A stretch of DNA of 5,635 nucleotides, from NCBI GenBank assembly GCA_964453075.1, contig CAYVNM010000014.1:1-5635 (forward strand). The letters run 5' to 3'. The position numbers and the translations under genes are program-made. This DNA is from C7867-006 sp964453075 (GTDB lineage Bacteria > Patescibacteriota > Minisyncoccia > Phycocordibacterales > DATDWN01). The notes beneath the pieces were generated by a model, which did no database searches, was not told the origin of the DNA, and worked only from the letters and a program-made list of their open reading frames with translations. This document shows, one piece after another, positions 1 through 4,470 of the stretch. Positions within the stretch are counted from its first letter, which is position 1. Each line of letters opens with the position of its first letter.

Positions 1-3
1 TGG

Positions 4-35
4 AAAACTGCCTCGCCTCTGGTGAGACGGGCAGT
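4..35 (-). terminator. Intrinsic terminator of the minus-strand anchored-protein gene
   Basis: Read on the minus strand, ACTGCC pairs with GGCAGT (30-35 with 7-12). After one unpaired base, CGTCTC pairs with GAGGCG (24-29 with 14-19, one G-U), closing the loop ACCA. A TTTT run follows (7-4). The hairpin lies about 60 bases past the stop codon at 95, with no gene between, so it most likely ends that transcript. The window edge cuts off anything beyond the T run. Confidence 0.75.
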
Positions 36-94
36 CTCCAGTGGCGGGCAGTGGTGGGGGAACAGGTTGATTGGCGGATTGTACGAGCTCTTGC

Positions 95-568
95 TTACTT
101 CGGTGCGACGATGATGTAAGCGTACTCGATGCCGTTGATCATGAGGCCGTGGCCGGCATCGCGCGAGTTTACCTTGATCTCGACATTCGTAATGCGAAAC
201 CTTTCGCCCAGGTTGCGTAGTTCATAGTGGAGCAGGTCGTCGTCGCTCACCTCCTGACGGTCACCCGGAGTGAAGAGGAAGACGTTGTCCTTCACGAGCT
301 CGGTGACGGGAATTGGTCTCGCCCGAATCGGCTCTTCTGCTGAAACGGTGACCTCCAGCTGGGGGAGACTCTTGTTCAGGTGGTAGAACGACATCATGTC
401 GTACACGCAGACCTCGAGGGTGCGCCCCTTCCGAACGACTGGGTCGGTGCAACGCGCACCTGCTTCGGCGGCCGCTTCATTCTGCTTCTTCATGCCGACG
501 AACGTGACTCCAGCGGCGAGAACTACACCGATCGATAGCGCCAGAATATAGCCAGACATCTTTCTCAT
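95..568 (-). CDS. Membrane-anchored extracytoplasmic protein of unknown function
   Basis: The 157-residue product is not recognised as a named family. Its start is ATG at 568 (MRKMSGYILA), because a strong GGAGG (580-576) sits 7 bases upstream; an in-frame TTG at 586 would fall inside that ribosome-binding site. Residues about 5-25 form a single hydrophobic segment after a basic N-terminus, which suggests a signal anchor or uncleaved signal peptide, since no clear cleavage or lipobox motif is seen. The rest is soluble, mixed alpha/beta and charged, with two cysteines (C40 and C54) that could form a disulfide outside the membrane. A small beta-rich exported domain is inferred. The gene is clearly GC-richer than the plus-strand genes next to it, and it has its own promoter and terminator. 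That fits a self-contained unit, possibly of different origin. The coding call is firm; the function is unknown. Confidence 0.8.
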   Translation of the reverse strand: MRKMSGYILALSIGVVLAAGVTFVGMKKQNEAAAEAGARCTDPVVRKGRTLEVCVYDMMSFYHLNKSLPQLEVTVSAEEPIRARPIPVTELVKDNVFLFTPGDRQEVSDDDLLHYELRNLGERFRITNVEIKVNSRDAGHGLMINGIEYAYIIVAPK

Positions 569-592
569 GAGACTGCCTCCTTCCAAAAAGCA

Positions 593-620
593 ATGTTACA
601 ATAAATAACGACTTTGTCAA
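593..620 (-). promoter_or_regulatory. Sigma70-type promoter of the minus-strand gene
   Basis: On the minus strand a perfect TTGACA (620-615) is followed after 16 bases by TAACAT (598-593, 4 of 6 to TATAAT). The expected transcript start is near 586, just before the GGAAGGAGG ribosome-binding site, which gives a short leader of about 20 bases. This differs from the plus-strand genes, which rely on -10 boxes placed directly before the ATG. Confidence 0.6.
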
Positions 621-662
621 ATAGTTCCAATATTTGGTGGCAAAATTCCTAAAAAATGTTAT

Positions 663-668
663 TATAAT
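663..668 (+). promoter_or_regulatory. -10 box for the structured RNA / tRNA-Gln unit
   Basis: A consensus TATAAT lies here, so transcription would begin near 675, just ahead of the first paired strand of RNA element A (from 680). No good -35 is seen at the usual distance. No terminator is obvious before the tRNA except the ambiguous T6 at 804-809, so element A, the tRNA and element B may be one precursor. Confidence 0.5.
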
Positions 669-679
669 TCCCGTATCTT

Positions 680-809
680 AAATATTGGGTGAGCTTGGGA
701 TAAGGGTCCCAAGCGCAAGACCGGAGGCCGACGGGCCGAGGTGGGGTCGGCAGAATTTTTCAGCAGAAAAATATCTGTGACATCGCCGACGATCTCACCA
801 ATATTTTTT
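680..809 (+). ncRNA. Structured RNA element A upstream of tRNA-Gln, unassigned
   Basis: This stretch is GC-rich inside AT-rich DNA and folds well. The outer stem P1 pairs AAATATTGG-TGAG (680-693, one bulged G) with CTCACCAATATTT (794-806). P2 is CTTGGGA/TCCCAAG (694-700 and 707-713) with a 6-base loop. A GCAAGACCGGAG box follows. P3 is GGCC-GACG-GGCC (726-737), then comes GGGGTCG (743-749). P4 pairs CAGA+ATTTTT (751-760) with AAAAAT-A-TCTG (767-777), leaving A773 bulged, and GTGAC follows at 777-781. RNA element B shows the same order of parts with different base pairs, which argues for a real RNA. The 3' strand of P1 can instead pair with the tRNA 5' end. Signature sequences of SRP RNA, RNase P RNA and tmRNA are absent. 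A T6 run at 804-809 could end the RNA here or be read through. The RNA's role is unknown. Confidence 0.6.
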
Positions 810-834
810 GATAGAAAAATATTGGGAGATCGTC
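788..834 (+). repeat. 20-bp hairpin that includes the 5' end of tRNA-Gln
   Basis: GACGATCTC (788-796) and CCAATATTTTT (798-808) pair perfectly with AAAAATATTGG (815-825) and GAGATCGTC (826-834). Only A797 is bulged, and the loop is TGATAG. The right arm holds the whole 5' acceptor strand of the tRNA (823-829) and the start of its D stem. The hairpin therefore competes both with tRNA folding and with P1 of RNA element A. Confidence 0.8.
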
Positions 835-893
835 TAACGGTAGGACAGAGGCCTTTGAAGCCTTTAATTGGGGTTCGATTCCCTGTCTCCCAG
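823..893 (+). tRNA. tRNA-Gln (anticodon TTG)
   Basis: The cloverleaf is complete. The acceptor stem pairs TGGGAGA (823-829) with TCTCCCA (886-892), with discriminator G893. The D arm has GTC/GAC (832-834 and 844-846) around a loop containing GG. The anticodon stem pairs GAGGC with GCCTT (848-852 and 860-864) around loop CTTTGAA, giving anticodon TTG at 855-857, which reads CAA and by wobble CAG. The T arm has loop TTCGATT (874-880) with a 5-bp stem that includes two wobble pairs. CCA is not encoded (GCA then an A run), so it must be added by a nucleotidyltransferase. Both flanks contain long stretches complementary to the tRNA ends, which is unusual. Confidence 0.96.
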
Positions 894-938
894 CAAAAAA
901 TCGGTTACGATTGTTGCCTGTTGAGACAGGGAATCGAA
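874..938 (+). repeat. 16-bp perfect inverted repeat: tRNA-Gln 3' end and downstream antisense
   Basis: TTCGATTCCCTGTCTC (874-889) covers the T loop, the T-stem 3' strand and most of the acceptor 3' strand. Its exact reverse complement GAGACAGGGAATCGAA lies at 923-938, with 33 bases between the arms. The right arm is also the 3' side of hairpin P2 of RNA element B. The same strand can thus pair with its own element or with the tRNA. Confidence 0.9.
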
Positions 939-1031
939 AGACGGAGCGGTCTACGACCTCAGTAGAGGTTGTCGCGAGTCGGGGTCGAGGAATTTTTAAT
1001 TCGACGGAATTAAAAATATCCGTGACCGATT
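899..1031 (+). ncRNA. Structured RNA element B downstream of tRNA-Gln, paralogue of element A
   Basis: The outer stem pairs AATCGGTTA (899-907) with TGACCGATT (1023-1031), one G-U. P2 is CGATT/AATCG (908-912 and 932-936) enclosing CCTGT/ACAGG (917-921 and 926-930). A GAAAGACGGAG box follows (936-946). P3 is CGACCTC-AGTA-GAGGTTG (954-971), then comes GGGGTCG (981-987). P4 pairs GGA+ATTTTTAATTC (989-1002) with GAATTAAAAAT-A-TCC (1007-1021) around a GACG loop, with A1018 bulged, and GTGAC follows at 1022-1026. Box order, the bulged A and the trailing GTGAC match element A, while the paired bases differ (CAGA/TCTG there, GGA/TCC here). That is compensatory change. GTGACC also falls 16 bases before the -10 of the next gene and may double as a weak -35. 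The family is not recognised. Confidence 0.6.
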
Positions 1032-1043
1032 CTCGTGATACTG

Positions 1044-1049
1044 TATAAT
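1044..1049 (+). promoter_or_regulatory. -10 box, leaderless start of the DUF2726 gene
   Basis: TATAAT is separated by 6 bases from the ATG at 1056, so transcription should begin at or within a base of the start codon. No Shine-Dalgarno is present. GTGACC at 1022-1027, inside the conserved tail of RNA element B, could act as a -35 (4 of 6, spacer 16). Confidence 0.7.
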
Positions 1050-1055
1050 TAAATT

Positions 1056-1583
1056 ATGCACCAATCAGTAATAAAAAATATTATCCCTGATAGTTTTGTT
1101 TGGTTTTTTCTGGTTCTTATTGTTGTAGCCGTTTTAGTAATTATATTTTTTTTAAAAACAAAACGGGAAGATGATTTATCTAATTATGTAAAAAGAAAAT
1201 TCTTATTCGATACAAAAGAGGAATTTGATTTATTCTTATTGCTTTGTGAACTTTTTGGAGATAAATACTATGTATTTCCACAAGTTCACTATAGTCATGT
1301 TATCGAAGCAAGAAAAGGATTAGATTTTTCAGAAAGAATGCACTATTGGAATAAGATAAACAGGAAATCAGCTGACTTTGTTTTATGTGATAAGACTCAA
1401 ATTGTACCTCAATTAGTTATTGAATTAGATGGAAGCAGTCATGACTTGGATAAGAGAAGGGAAAGAGATGAGTTTATAAATGAACTTATTAAAGTCACTG
1501 GTTTAAAAATTAAACACTTAAAATCAGGTTCTTTTAATAAGGATTTTATTAAAAAAGAGATAGAGGAAATACTTTTAAGTTAG
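1056..1583 (+). CDS. Membrane-anchored DUF2726 protein, PD-(D/E)XK nuclease-like
   Basis: The 175-residue protein has one N-terminal membrane segment (about residues 14-33) followed by basic residues, which suggests that the C-terminal domain faces the cytoplasm. Residues about 44-172 match the DUF2726 pattern: a helix rich in F/L (FDLFLLLCELF), then YYVFPQVHYS, then KSADFVLCD (104-112), then VIELDGSSHD (121-130), RRERDEF, and a final KIKHLKS strand before a helix. DUF2726 is related to restriction-endonuclease folds; D107 and the E124-x-D126 pair are the likely metal-binding positions. A nuclease activity is inferred, and no substrate can be read from the sequence. The gene starts from its own -10 box straight after RNA element B, and an unrecognised gene follows 28 bases downstream, so the two may be co-transcribed. 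It is AT-rich like its neighbours. Confidence 0.85.
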   Translation: MHQSVIKNIIPDSFVWFFLVLIVVAVLVIIFFLKTKREDDLSNYVKRKFLFDTKEEFDLFLLLCELFGDKYYVFPQVHYSHVIEARKGLDFSERMHYWNKINRKSADFVLCDKTQIVPQLVIELDGSSHDLDKRRERDEFINELIKVTGLKIKHLKSGSFNKDFIKKEIEEILLS

Positions 1584-1611
1584 TTCCGAATTCAATATTA
1601 AACTTTAACCA

Positions 1612-2106
1612 ATGAAACTTCCAACAAAATTTAAAAATGAGGAAAGAAATGCCTCAAATTTTTTATCACTATCCCTGAGGTTTGCAGAAGAGAATTTAGA
1701 GTATCTAAAAAAATTTTACAAGAAATACACAGATGCTCAAATTCAAAATTCAAAAGAACTCACTCTAATTCAAAGATGTGTATGGACCTCTTTAGTAGTG
1801 GAAATAAGAAAATTATTAGCTAATCCAGTTAGAGGATATAATAATCACTCTCTTAGAGAAATAGAATTTTTTCAGCATGATCCTTACAAAAAAATAATTG
1901 ATAGAGTTTATGGTAGTTCTATAATACAAAAAATTATTGTGATGAGTAATGTTTTCACTATTCACCTTGGTGTAGAGAAAAAATTTGTATCAGCCAAAGA
2001 TATTTCCAATTCAGATTTAAGTGAACTACTTAATAAATTAAAATCTCCAATAGATGCCTATGTAAAGTACGCTCAGGATAAAGACCCAAATCCCCAGGTC
2101 TACTGA
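1612..2106 (+). CDS. Helical protein of unknown function with HEPN-like RxxxxH
   Basis: The 164-residue product is not recognised with confidence. It is predicted to be mostly alpha-helical and soluble, without signal or membrane segment: long amphipathic helices at about 18-40 and 48-70, a loop NPVRGYNNHS (71-80), then further helices to 155. The R74-x4-H79 after a hydrophobic helix (CVWTSLVVEIRKLL) is like the Rx4-6H motif of HEPN ribonucleases, and the layout recalls AbiU2-type HEPN proteins. This is a weak, motif-level resemblance. The gene has no Shine-Dalgarno, and its -10 candidate (TATTAA at 1596-1601) is poorly placed, so it is probably expressed with the DUF2726 gene 28 bases upstream. 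If the HEPN reading holds, a membrane nuclease-like protein and an RNase would lie next to an odd tRNA locus. Confidence 0.72.
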   Translation: MKLPTKFKNEERNASNFLSLSLRFAEENLEYLKKFYKKYTDAQIQNSKELTLIQRCVWTSLVVEIRKLLANPVRGYNNHSLREIEFFQHDPYKKIIDRVYGSSIIQKIIVMSNVFTIHLGVEKKFVSAKDISNSDLSELLNKLKSPIDAYVKYAQDKDPNPQVY

Positions 2107-2204
2107 GGGGTATTTATATTTAATTGGTTCCAACTCTATCCCACACCTTCACCAACGTGCCTTTTCGTAAAAAAGGAGTAGACTATTTAACATAAAACTA
2201 TAAA
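2107..2204 (+). other. Short intergenic stretch without a recognised gene
   Basis: No ORF or clear terminator is seen. A weak hairpin, CCTTTT/AAAAGG, lies at 2160-2176 with a 5-base loop. AAAAGGAG (2171-2178) looks like a ribosome-binding site but is about 39 bases from the next ATG. A piece at 2126-2154 ending in CACCA faintly resembles the 3' end of a tRNA but has no partner strand for an acceptor stem. Confidence 0.5.
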
Positions 2205-2216
2205 TAACATATAACC

Positions 2217-2447
2217 ATGACAAAAACATTTACATGTAGAGAATTAGGGGGAATTTGTGATGAGAAAATAACTGGAGAAACTTTTGAAGAAATCATTCAA
2301 AAAGGTGTAGCGCATATTCAAGGTGATGAAGCGCACAAAGAAAAGATGATGAGTATGTCTGGGGACACCGGTGAAACTCGTGAACAATGGTTTGAGCGAA
2401 TGAAAAAAGAATTTGATGAAAGAGAAGAGGATGCAGTAACTGAGTAA
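2217..2447 (+). CDS. DUF1059 family small protein
   Basis: The 76-residue soluble protein matches the short DUF1059 family over residues 3-36: KTFTCRELGGICDEKITG, then a helix ETFEEIIQKGVAHI. The family hallmarks visible are the C-x6-C spacing (C7, C14), the Gly-rich turn, and the histidines H33 and H40 in the AHxxxxxxxH region. The family has no established biochemical role; a metal-binding or stress-linked function is only a guess. The acidic, helical tail (about 52-76, with RMKKEFDERE) extends past the core domain. The ATG lies 6 bases after TAACAT (2205-2210), a weak -10, so it may be leaderless like its neighbours; an AAAAGGAG is too far away to help. A large inverted repeat follows the stop codon. 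Confidence 0.88.
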   Translation: MTKTFTCRELGGICDEKITGETFEEIIQKGVAHIQGDEAHKEKMMSMSGDTGETREQWFERMKKEFDEREEDAVTE

Positions 2448-2455
2448 GCATTTTC

Positions 2456-2488
2456 TGCTATATGGATTTACTACGTAACCATATAGCA
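2456..2488. repeat. 10-bp plus 4-bp inverted repeat between the DUF1059 and VOC genes
   Basis: TGCTATATGG (2456-2465) pairs perfectly with CCATATAGCA (2479-2488), and TTAC/GTAA pairs inside it around a TAC loop. There is no T run on either strand, so a standard intrinsic terminator is unlikely. TGCTATA recurs directly at 2538-2544, overlapping the -10 of the VOC gene. An operator or an RNA-processing hairpin is possible. Confidence 0.6.
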
Positions 2489-2516
2489 ACAGCGTTCGGA
2501 CACTGAACAAATGAAT

Positions 2517-2546
2517 TTGTTCGTGCTCCTCTCTTGTTGCTATAAT
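2517..2546 (+). promoter_or_regulatory. Promoter of the VOC-CYTH-hydrolase unit (extended -10, leaderless)
   Basis: TTGTTC (2517-2522) and the extended -10 TGC-TATAAT (2538-2546) are 18 bases apart, and the -10 ends 6 bases before the ATG at 2553. This promoter lies inside the longer reading frame that opens at 2511, so that earlier ATG cannot be the main start. Confidence 0.75.
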
Positions 2547-2552
2547 ACCCCT

Positions 2553-2972
2553 ATGACAACATTAAACCCATGGATAAACTTCAACGGTAATGCCGAAGAA
2601 GCTTTTAATTTTTATAGGGGAGTTTTCGGTGGCGATTTTACAAAAGTCGTGCGTTTCAAAGACCTCGCAAGTCCAGACTTTCAAGTTCCAGAAGCAGAAG
2701 CAAACAAAATAATGCAAATAGTTTTGCCAGTAGGTGGAGCAAATGTACTAGTTGGAAACGATGTTCCTGAGTTCATGGGAAAAGTAAATGAAAACGAAAA
2801 TAGGAGTAAGATTTATTTAGTACTGGAAAGTAGAGAAGAAGCAGAAAGAGTTTTTGGAGGACTTTCAACTGGAGGAAACGTTGAAGGACCAATGAGCGAC
2901 AGCCCATGGGGAACATATGCAGGAATGTTCCGCGACAAGTACGGAGTGGAGTGGATAGTAGAGTCTAAATAA
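2553..2972 (+). CDS. VOC family protein, PhnB/YjdN-like (glyoxalase/bleomycin-resistance fold)
   Basis: The 139-residue soluble protein has the PhnB-like layout: MTTLNPWINFNGNAEEAFNFY with the N-x-AEEA-x-x-FY signature (12-21), VFGGDFTKVVRF, a beta strand IMQIVLPVGGANVLVGND (53-70), then IYLVLESREEAERVF and the closing SDSPWGTYAGMFRDKYGVEWIVES. Proteins of this group are small vicinal-oxygen-chelate folds, usually dimers, often annotated as 3-demethylubiquinone methyltransferase-like; their substrates are mostly unknown, and no quinone role is claimed here. The start at 2553 is chosen over the upstream ATG at 2511 because the family begins at TTLNPWI and the promoter -10 lies at 2541-2546. 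The CYTH gene follows after 5 bases, so it is the first gene of a three-gene unit. Confidence 0.9.
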   Translation: MTTLNPWINFNGNAEEAFNFYRGVFGGDFTKVVRFKDLASPDFQVPEAEANKIMQIVLPVGGANVLVGNDVPEFMGKVNENENRSKIYLVLESREEAERVFGGLSTGGNVEGPMSDSPWGTYAGMFRDKYGVEWIVESK

Positions 2973-2977
2973 AATAT

Positions 2978-3517
2978 ATGAAAAATATAGAATTGGAATA
3001 CAGATCAGTGGTTGATGAAGCAAAATATAAAGATTTGCTTAATTTCTTGAATGTAAATGCAGAGAATCTTGGAGAAAATAATAAGCATACATTTCATTTT
3101 ATTTTGAGCGACAAACTAGTAAATGTTACAGATTTGCAGTCAAAAAATTCTGCCAAAATTGTTTTGAAGTTGGGAAAGATAGGAAAAGACAGTCATTTTG
3201 AGGAGGTAGAGATCCCAATAGAACAGAAGTATTACGATAAGGCTGTTTATTTATTTAAGTCGCTTGGTGTAGGGGATATAATTGAGTCTGTGCAAACAAG
3301 GACTGATTATAAATATAAAGAAGTTGAGCTCGCAGTTAAGTATAGTTTAGAGTGGGGTTATCACGTAGAACTAGAGAGAGTTGTTGACGAAAGTTCAGAT
3401 ATGGAAGTGGAAAAGAATAAAATATTTGAAGTGGCAAATGAACTCGGATTAAAAATATTAACTGACGAAGAACTTAGAAAGATAACTAGTGATATAGAAG
3501 CAAAACATAAGAAATAA
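2978..3517 (+). CDS. CYTH domain protein (triphosphate tunnel family)
   Basis: The 179-residue protein has the CYTH (CyaB/thiamine triphosphatase) layout. It opens with IELEYRS, where E5-x-E7-x-R9 stands in for the usual ExExK. Strands carrying alternating charged residues follow: AKIVLKLGK (59-67), HFEEVEIPIE (73-82), RTDYKYKEVELAV (108-120), YSLEWGYHVELERVVDE (122-138). A C-terminal helical region with NELGLKILTDEELRK closes it. Family members bind triphosphates and divalent metal in a beta tunnel and hydrolyse inorganic or organic triphosphates or make cAMP; which reaction occurs here cannot be told. Arg in place of the catalytic-motif Lys is a mild departure. It starts 5 bases after the VOC stop without a Shine-Dalgarno and ends 4 bases before the hydrolase gene, so it is translated as part of an operon. 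Confidence 0.87.
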   Translation: MKNIELEYRSVVDEAKYKDLLNFLNVNAENLGENNKHTFHFILSDKLVNVTDLQSKNSAKIVLKLGKIGKDSHFEEVEIPIEQKYYDKAVYLFKSLGVGDIIESVQTRTDYKYKEVELAVKYSLEWGYHVELERVVDESSDMEVEKNKIFEVANELGLKILTDEELRKITSDIEAKHKK

Positions 3518-3521
3518 ACTA

Positions 3522-4109
3522 ATGAAGGAAAAATTTGTCTTTATAATCCCGGGGTTTGGGGAATCACACTTAAAACAAAGGGGATACAATAAGGTTGCAA
3601 AAATATTTCAAAATCAAAATATTACTCCAGTTCATATAGATATAGATTGGTTTAAAACAAAACCATACAAATTTTCAAATTATATAGAGCAATTTTTAAG
3701 ACAGTATAAGAAGCCTAAAAATGCAGATATTTATATTCTAGGTTTTTCATACGGTGCAATGATCGCTTTTTTGACAGCGAACAAGTTGAAACCGAAAACA
3801 TTAATACTTTGTTCACTTTCACCTTATTTCGTAGAGGACTTGAAAACTTTTAAACCATCTTGGCTCAAATGGTGGAAGGAAAATTTTGTAGATAGTGATT
3901 TTCATTTTGATAAGCTGGTATCGAAGGTATCTGCTCAAACTTACTTAGTAGTTGGAGATAAGGAGCCGGAGGTGTGTATGGTGCGTGCAAAAGATGCAAA
4001 AAAGAAATTAAATAAAGCATCACTTTATGTTGCCAAGGGTGCAAAACACAATATTGGTCAAAAAGAGTATTTGGTGGAGTTAGAAAAATTAATAAAGAGA
4101 TTGAAATAG
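3522..4109 (+). CDS. Alpha/beta hydrolase, small serine hydrolase
   Basis: The 195-residue cytoplasmic protein shows a compact alpha/beta-hydrolase fold. The first strand and oxyanion region are KFVFIIPGFGES (4-15). The nucleophile elbow is ILGFSYGAM (72-80), with S76 in GxSxG. The strand TLILCSLSPYF follows, a short lid rich in Trp (SWLKWWKENF, 113-122), then YLVVGDKEPE (141-150), which should supply the acid (D146 is likeliest), and AKGAKHNIGQ with H176 as the catalytic histidine. The triad is therefore complete, and an esterase or lipase-like activity is plausible without a known substrate. Size and layout fit small RBBP9/YdeN-like or dienelactone-hydrolase-like proteins. It begins 4 bases after the CYTH stop (last gene of that unit); a T6 run follows the stop but lacks a hairpin. 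Confidence 0.87.
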   Translation: MKEKFVFIIPGFGESHLKQRGYNKVAKIFQNQNITPVHIDIDWFKTKPYKFSNYIEQFLRQYKKPKNADIYILGFSYGAMIAFLTANKLKPKTLILCSLSPYFVEDLKTFKPSWLKWWKENFVDSDFHFDKLVSKVSAQTYLVVGDKEPEVCMVRAKDAKKKLNKASLYVAKGAKHNIGQKEYLVELEKLIKRLK

Positions 4110-4122
4110 TTTTTTATTAAAA

Positions 4123-4131
4123 TGTTACAAT
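4123..4131 (+). promoter_or_regulatory. Extended -10 deciding the MazG-like start
   Basis: TGT-TACAAT forms an extended -10 (TGn plus hexamer 4126-4131). The ATG at 4133 lies only 1 base after it and would be upstream of the transcript start, whereas the next in-frame ATG at 4139 is 7 bases after it and fits a leaderless mRNA. Confidence 0.65.
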
Positions 4132-4138
4132 AATGAAT

Positions 4139-4453
4139 ATGGACATTAATCAATTAACAGAAAAAGCGGAAAAAATTAAAAGTTTGTACGCTGATTATGA
4201 AAATAAGAAAAATTATAAAGAATGGACAACAGAAGAGACATTCAATGGTTTAGTTTCTGATGTGGGGGATTTGGGTAGGTTAATTCTAGCGAAAGAGGGA
4301 TTTAGAGATATGCCAGATCTTGAAAAAAACTTAAAACATGAGTTGGCAGAAATACTTTGGGCTGTTTTGGTTTTCAGTAAACAATATAATATTGACTTAA
4401 CTGGAGCATTTGTAGAAGAAATGGATCGTCTTGAAAAGACTTTGGTAGAGTAA
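4139..4453 (+). CDS. MazG-like nucleotide pyrophosphohydrolase family protein
   Basis: The 104-residue all-helical protein matches single-domain MazG-like (all-alpha NTP pyrophosphatase) proteins. The paired helices are NGLVSDVGDLGRLILAKEG (36-54) and NLKHELAEILWAVLVFSKQYNIDL (64-87), followed by FVEEMDRLEK. Classic MazG uses ExxE and ExxD to hold Mg2+ for cleaving NTPs to NMP and pyrophosphate. Here the positions read D41-x-x-D44 and E68-x-x-E71, so the acids are kept but exchanged. Activity on NTPs or non-standard nucleotides is expected, but specificity is not readable. The start at 4139 (MDINQLTEKAEK) is preferred over the ATG two codons upstream because of the -10 box position. The stop codon overlaps an ATG of the next frame by one base, but that gene probably starts later. 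Confidence 0.87.
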   Translation: MDINQLTEKAEKIKSLYADYENKKNYKEWTTEETFNGLVSDVGDLGRLILAKEGFRDMPDLEKNLKHELAEILWAVLVFSKQYNIDLTGAFVEEMDRLEKTLVE

Positions 4454-4458
4454 TGTAT

Positions 4459-4464
4459 TATAAC
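4459..4464 (+). promoter_or_regulatory. -10 box, leaderless start of the SRPBCC gene
   Basis: TATAAC ends 6 bases before the ATG at 4471, just after the MazG-like stop codon. The same spacing occurs at four other genes here. It argues that the in-frame ATG at 4453 is not the main start, although translational coupling through the TAATG overlap cannot be excluded. Confidence 0.55.
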
Positions 4465-4470
4465 AACTTC

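Noticed and set aside
261..452. Second minus-strand frame inside the anchored-protein gene
   Set aside because: It lies wholly inside the gene at 95-568 in another frame, lacks its own ribosome-binding site and has the Arg/Pro-rich look of a GC-rich shadow frame.
874..938. Integrative-element attachment site at the tRNA 3' end
   Set aside because: Integration leaves direct repeats of the tRNA end, but this copy is inverted, and no integrase is in the window.
741..965. Plus-strand open frame of 74 codons across the tRNA
   Set aside because: It runs through parts of RNA element A, the whole tRNA-Gln and part of element B, and its sequence is a translation of structured RNA with no start signals.
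680..1031. Retron, self-cleaving ribozyme, group I intron or CRISPR array
   Set aside because: No reverse transcriptase, no hammerhead or HDV core, no group I core pairing and no regular repeat-spacer pattern could be found. The element is left unassigned.
2126..2154. Possible tRNA 3' remnant (GGTTC ... CACCA)
   Set aside because: There is no upstream partner strand for an acceptor stem and no intact T arm; the likeness is too slight to call a pseudo-tRNA.
2244..2510. Minus-strand frame opposite the DUF1059 gene (and similar ones at 4213-4476 and 4458-4712)
   Set aside because: They are antisense to genes with clear family signatures and have no promoter or ribosome-binding site of their own.
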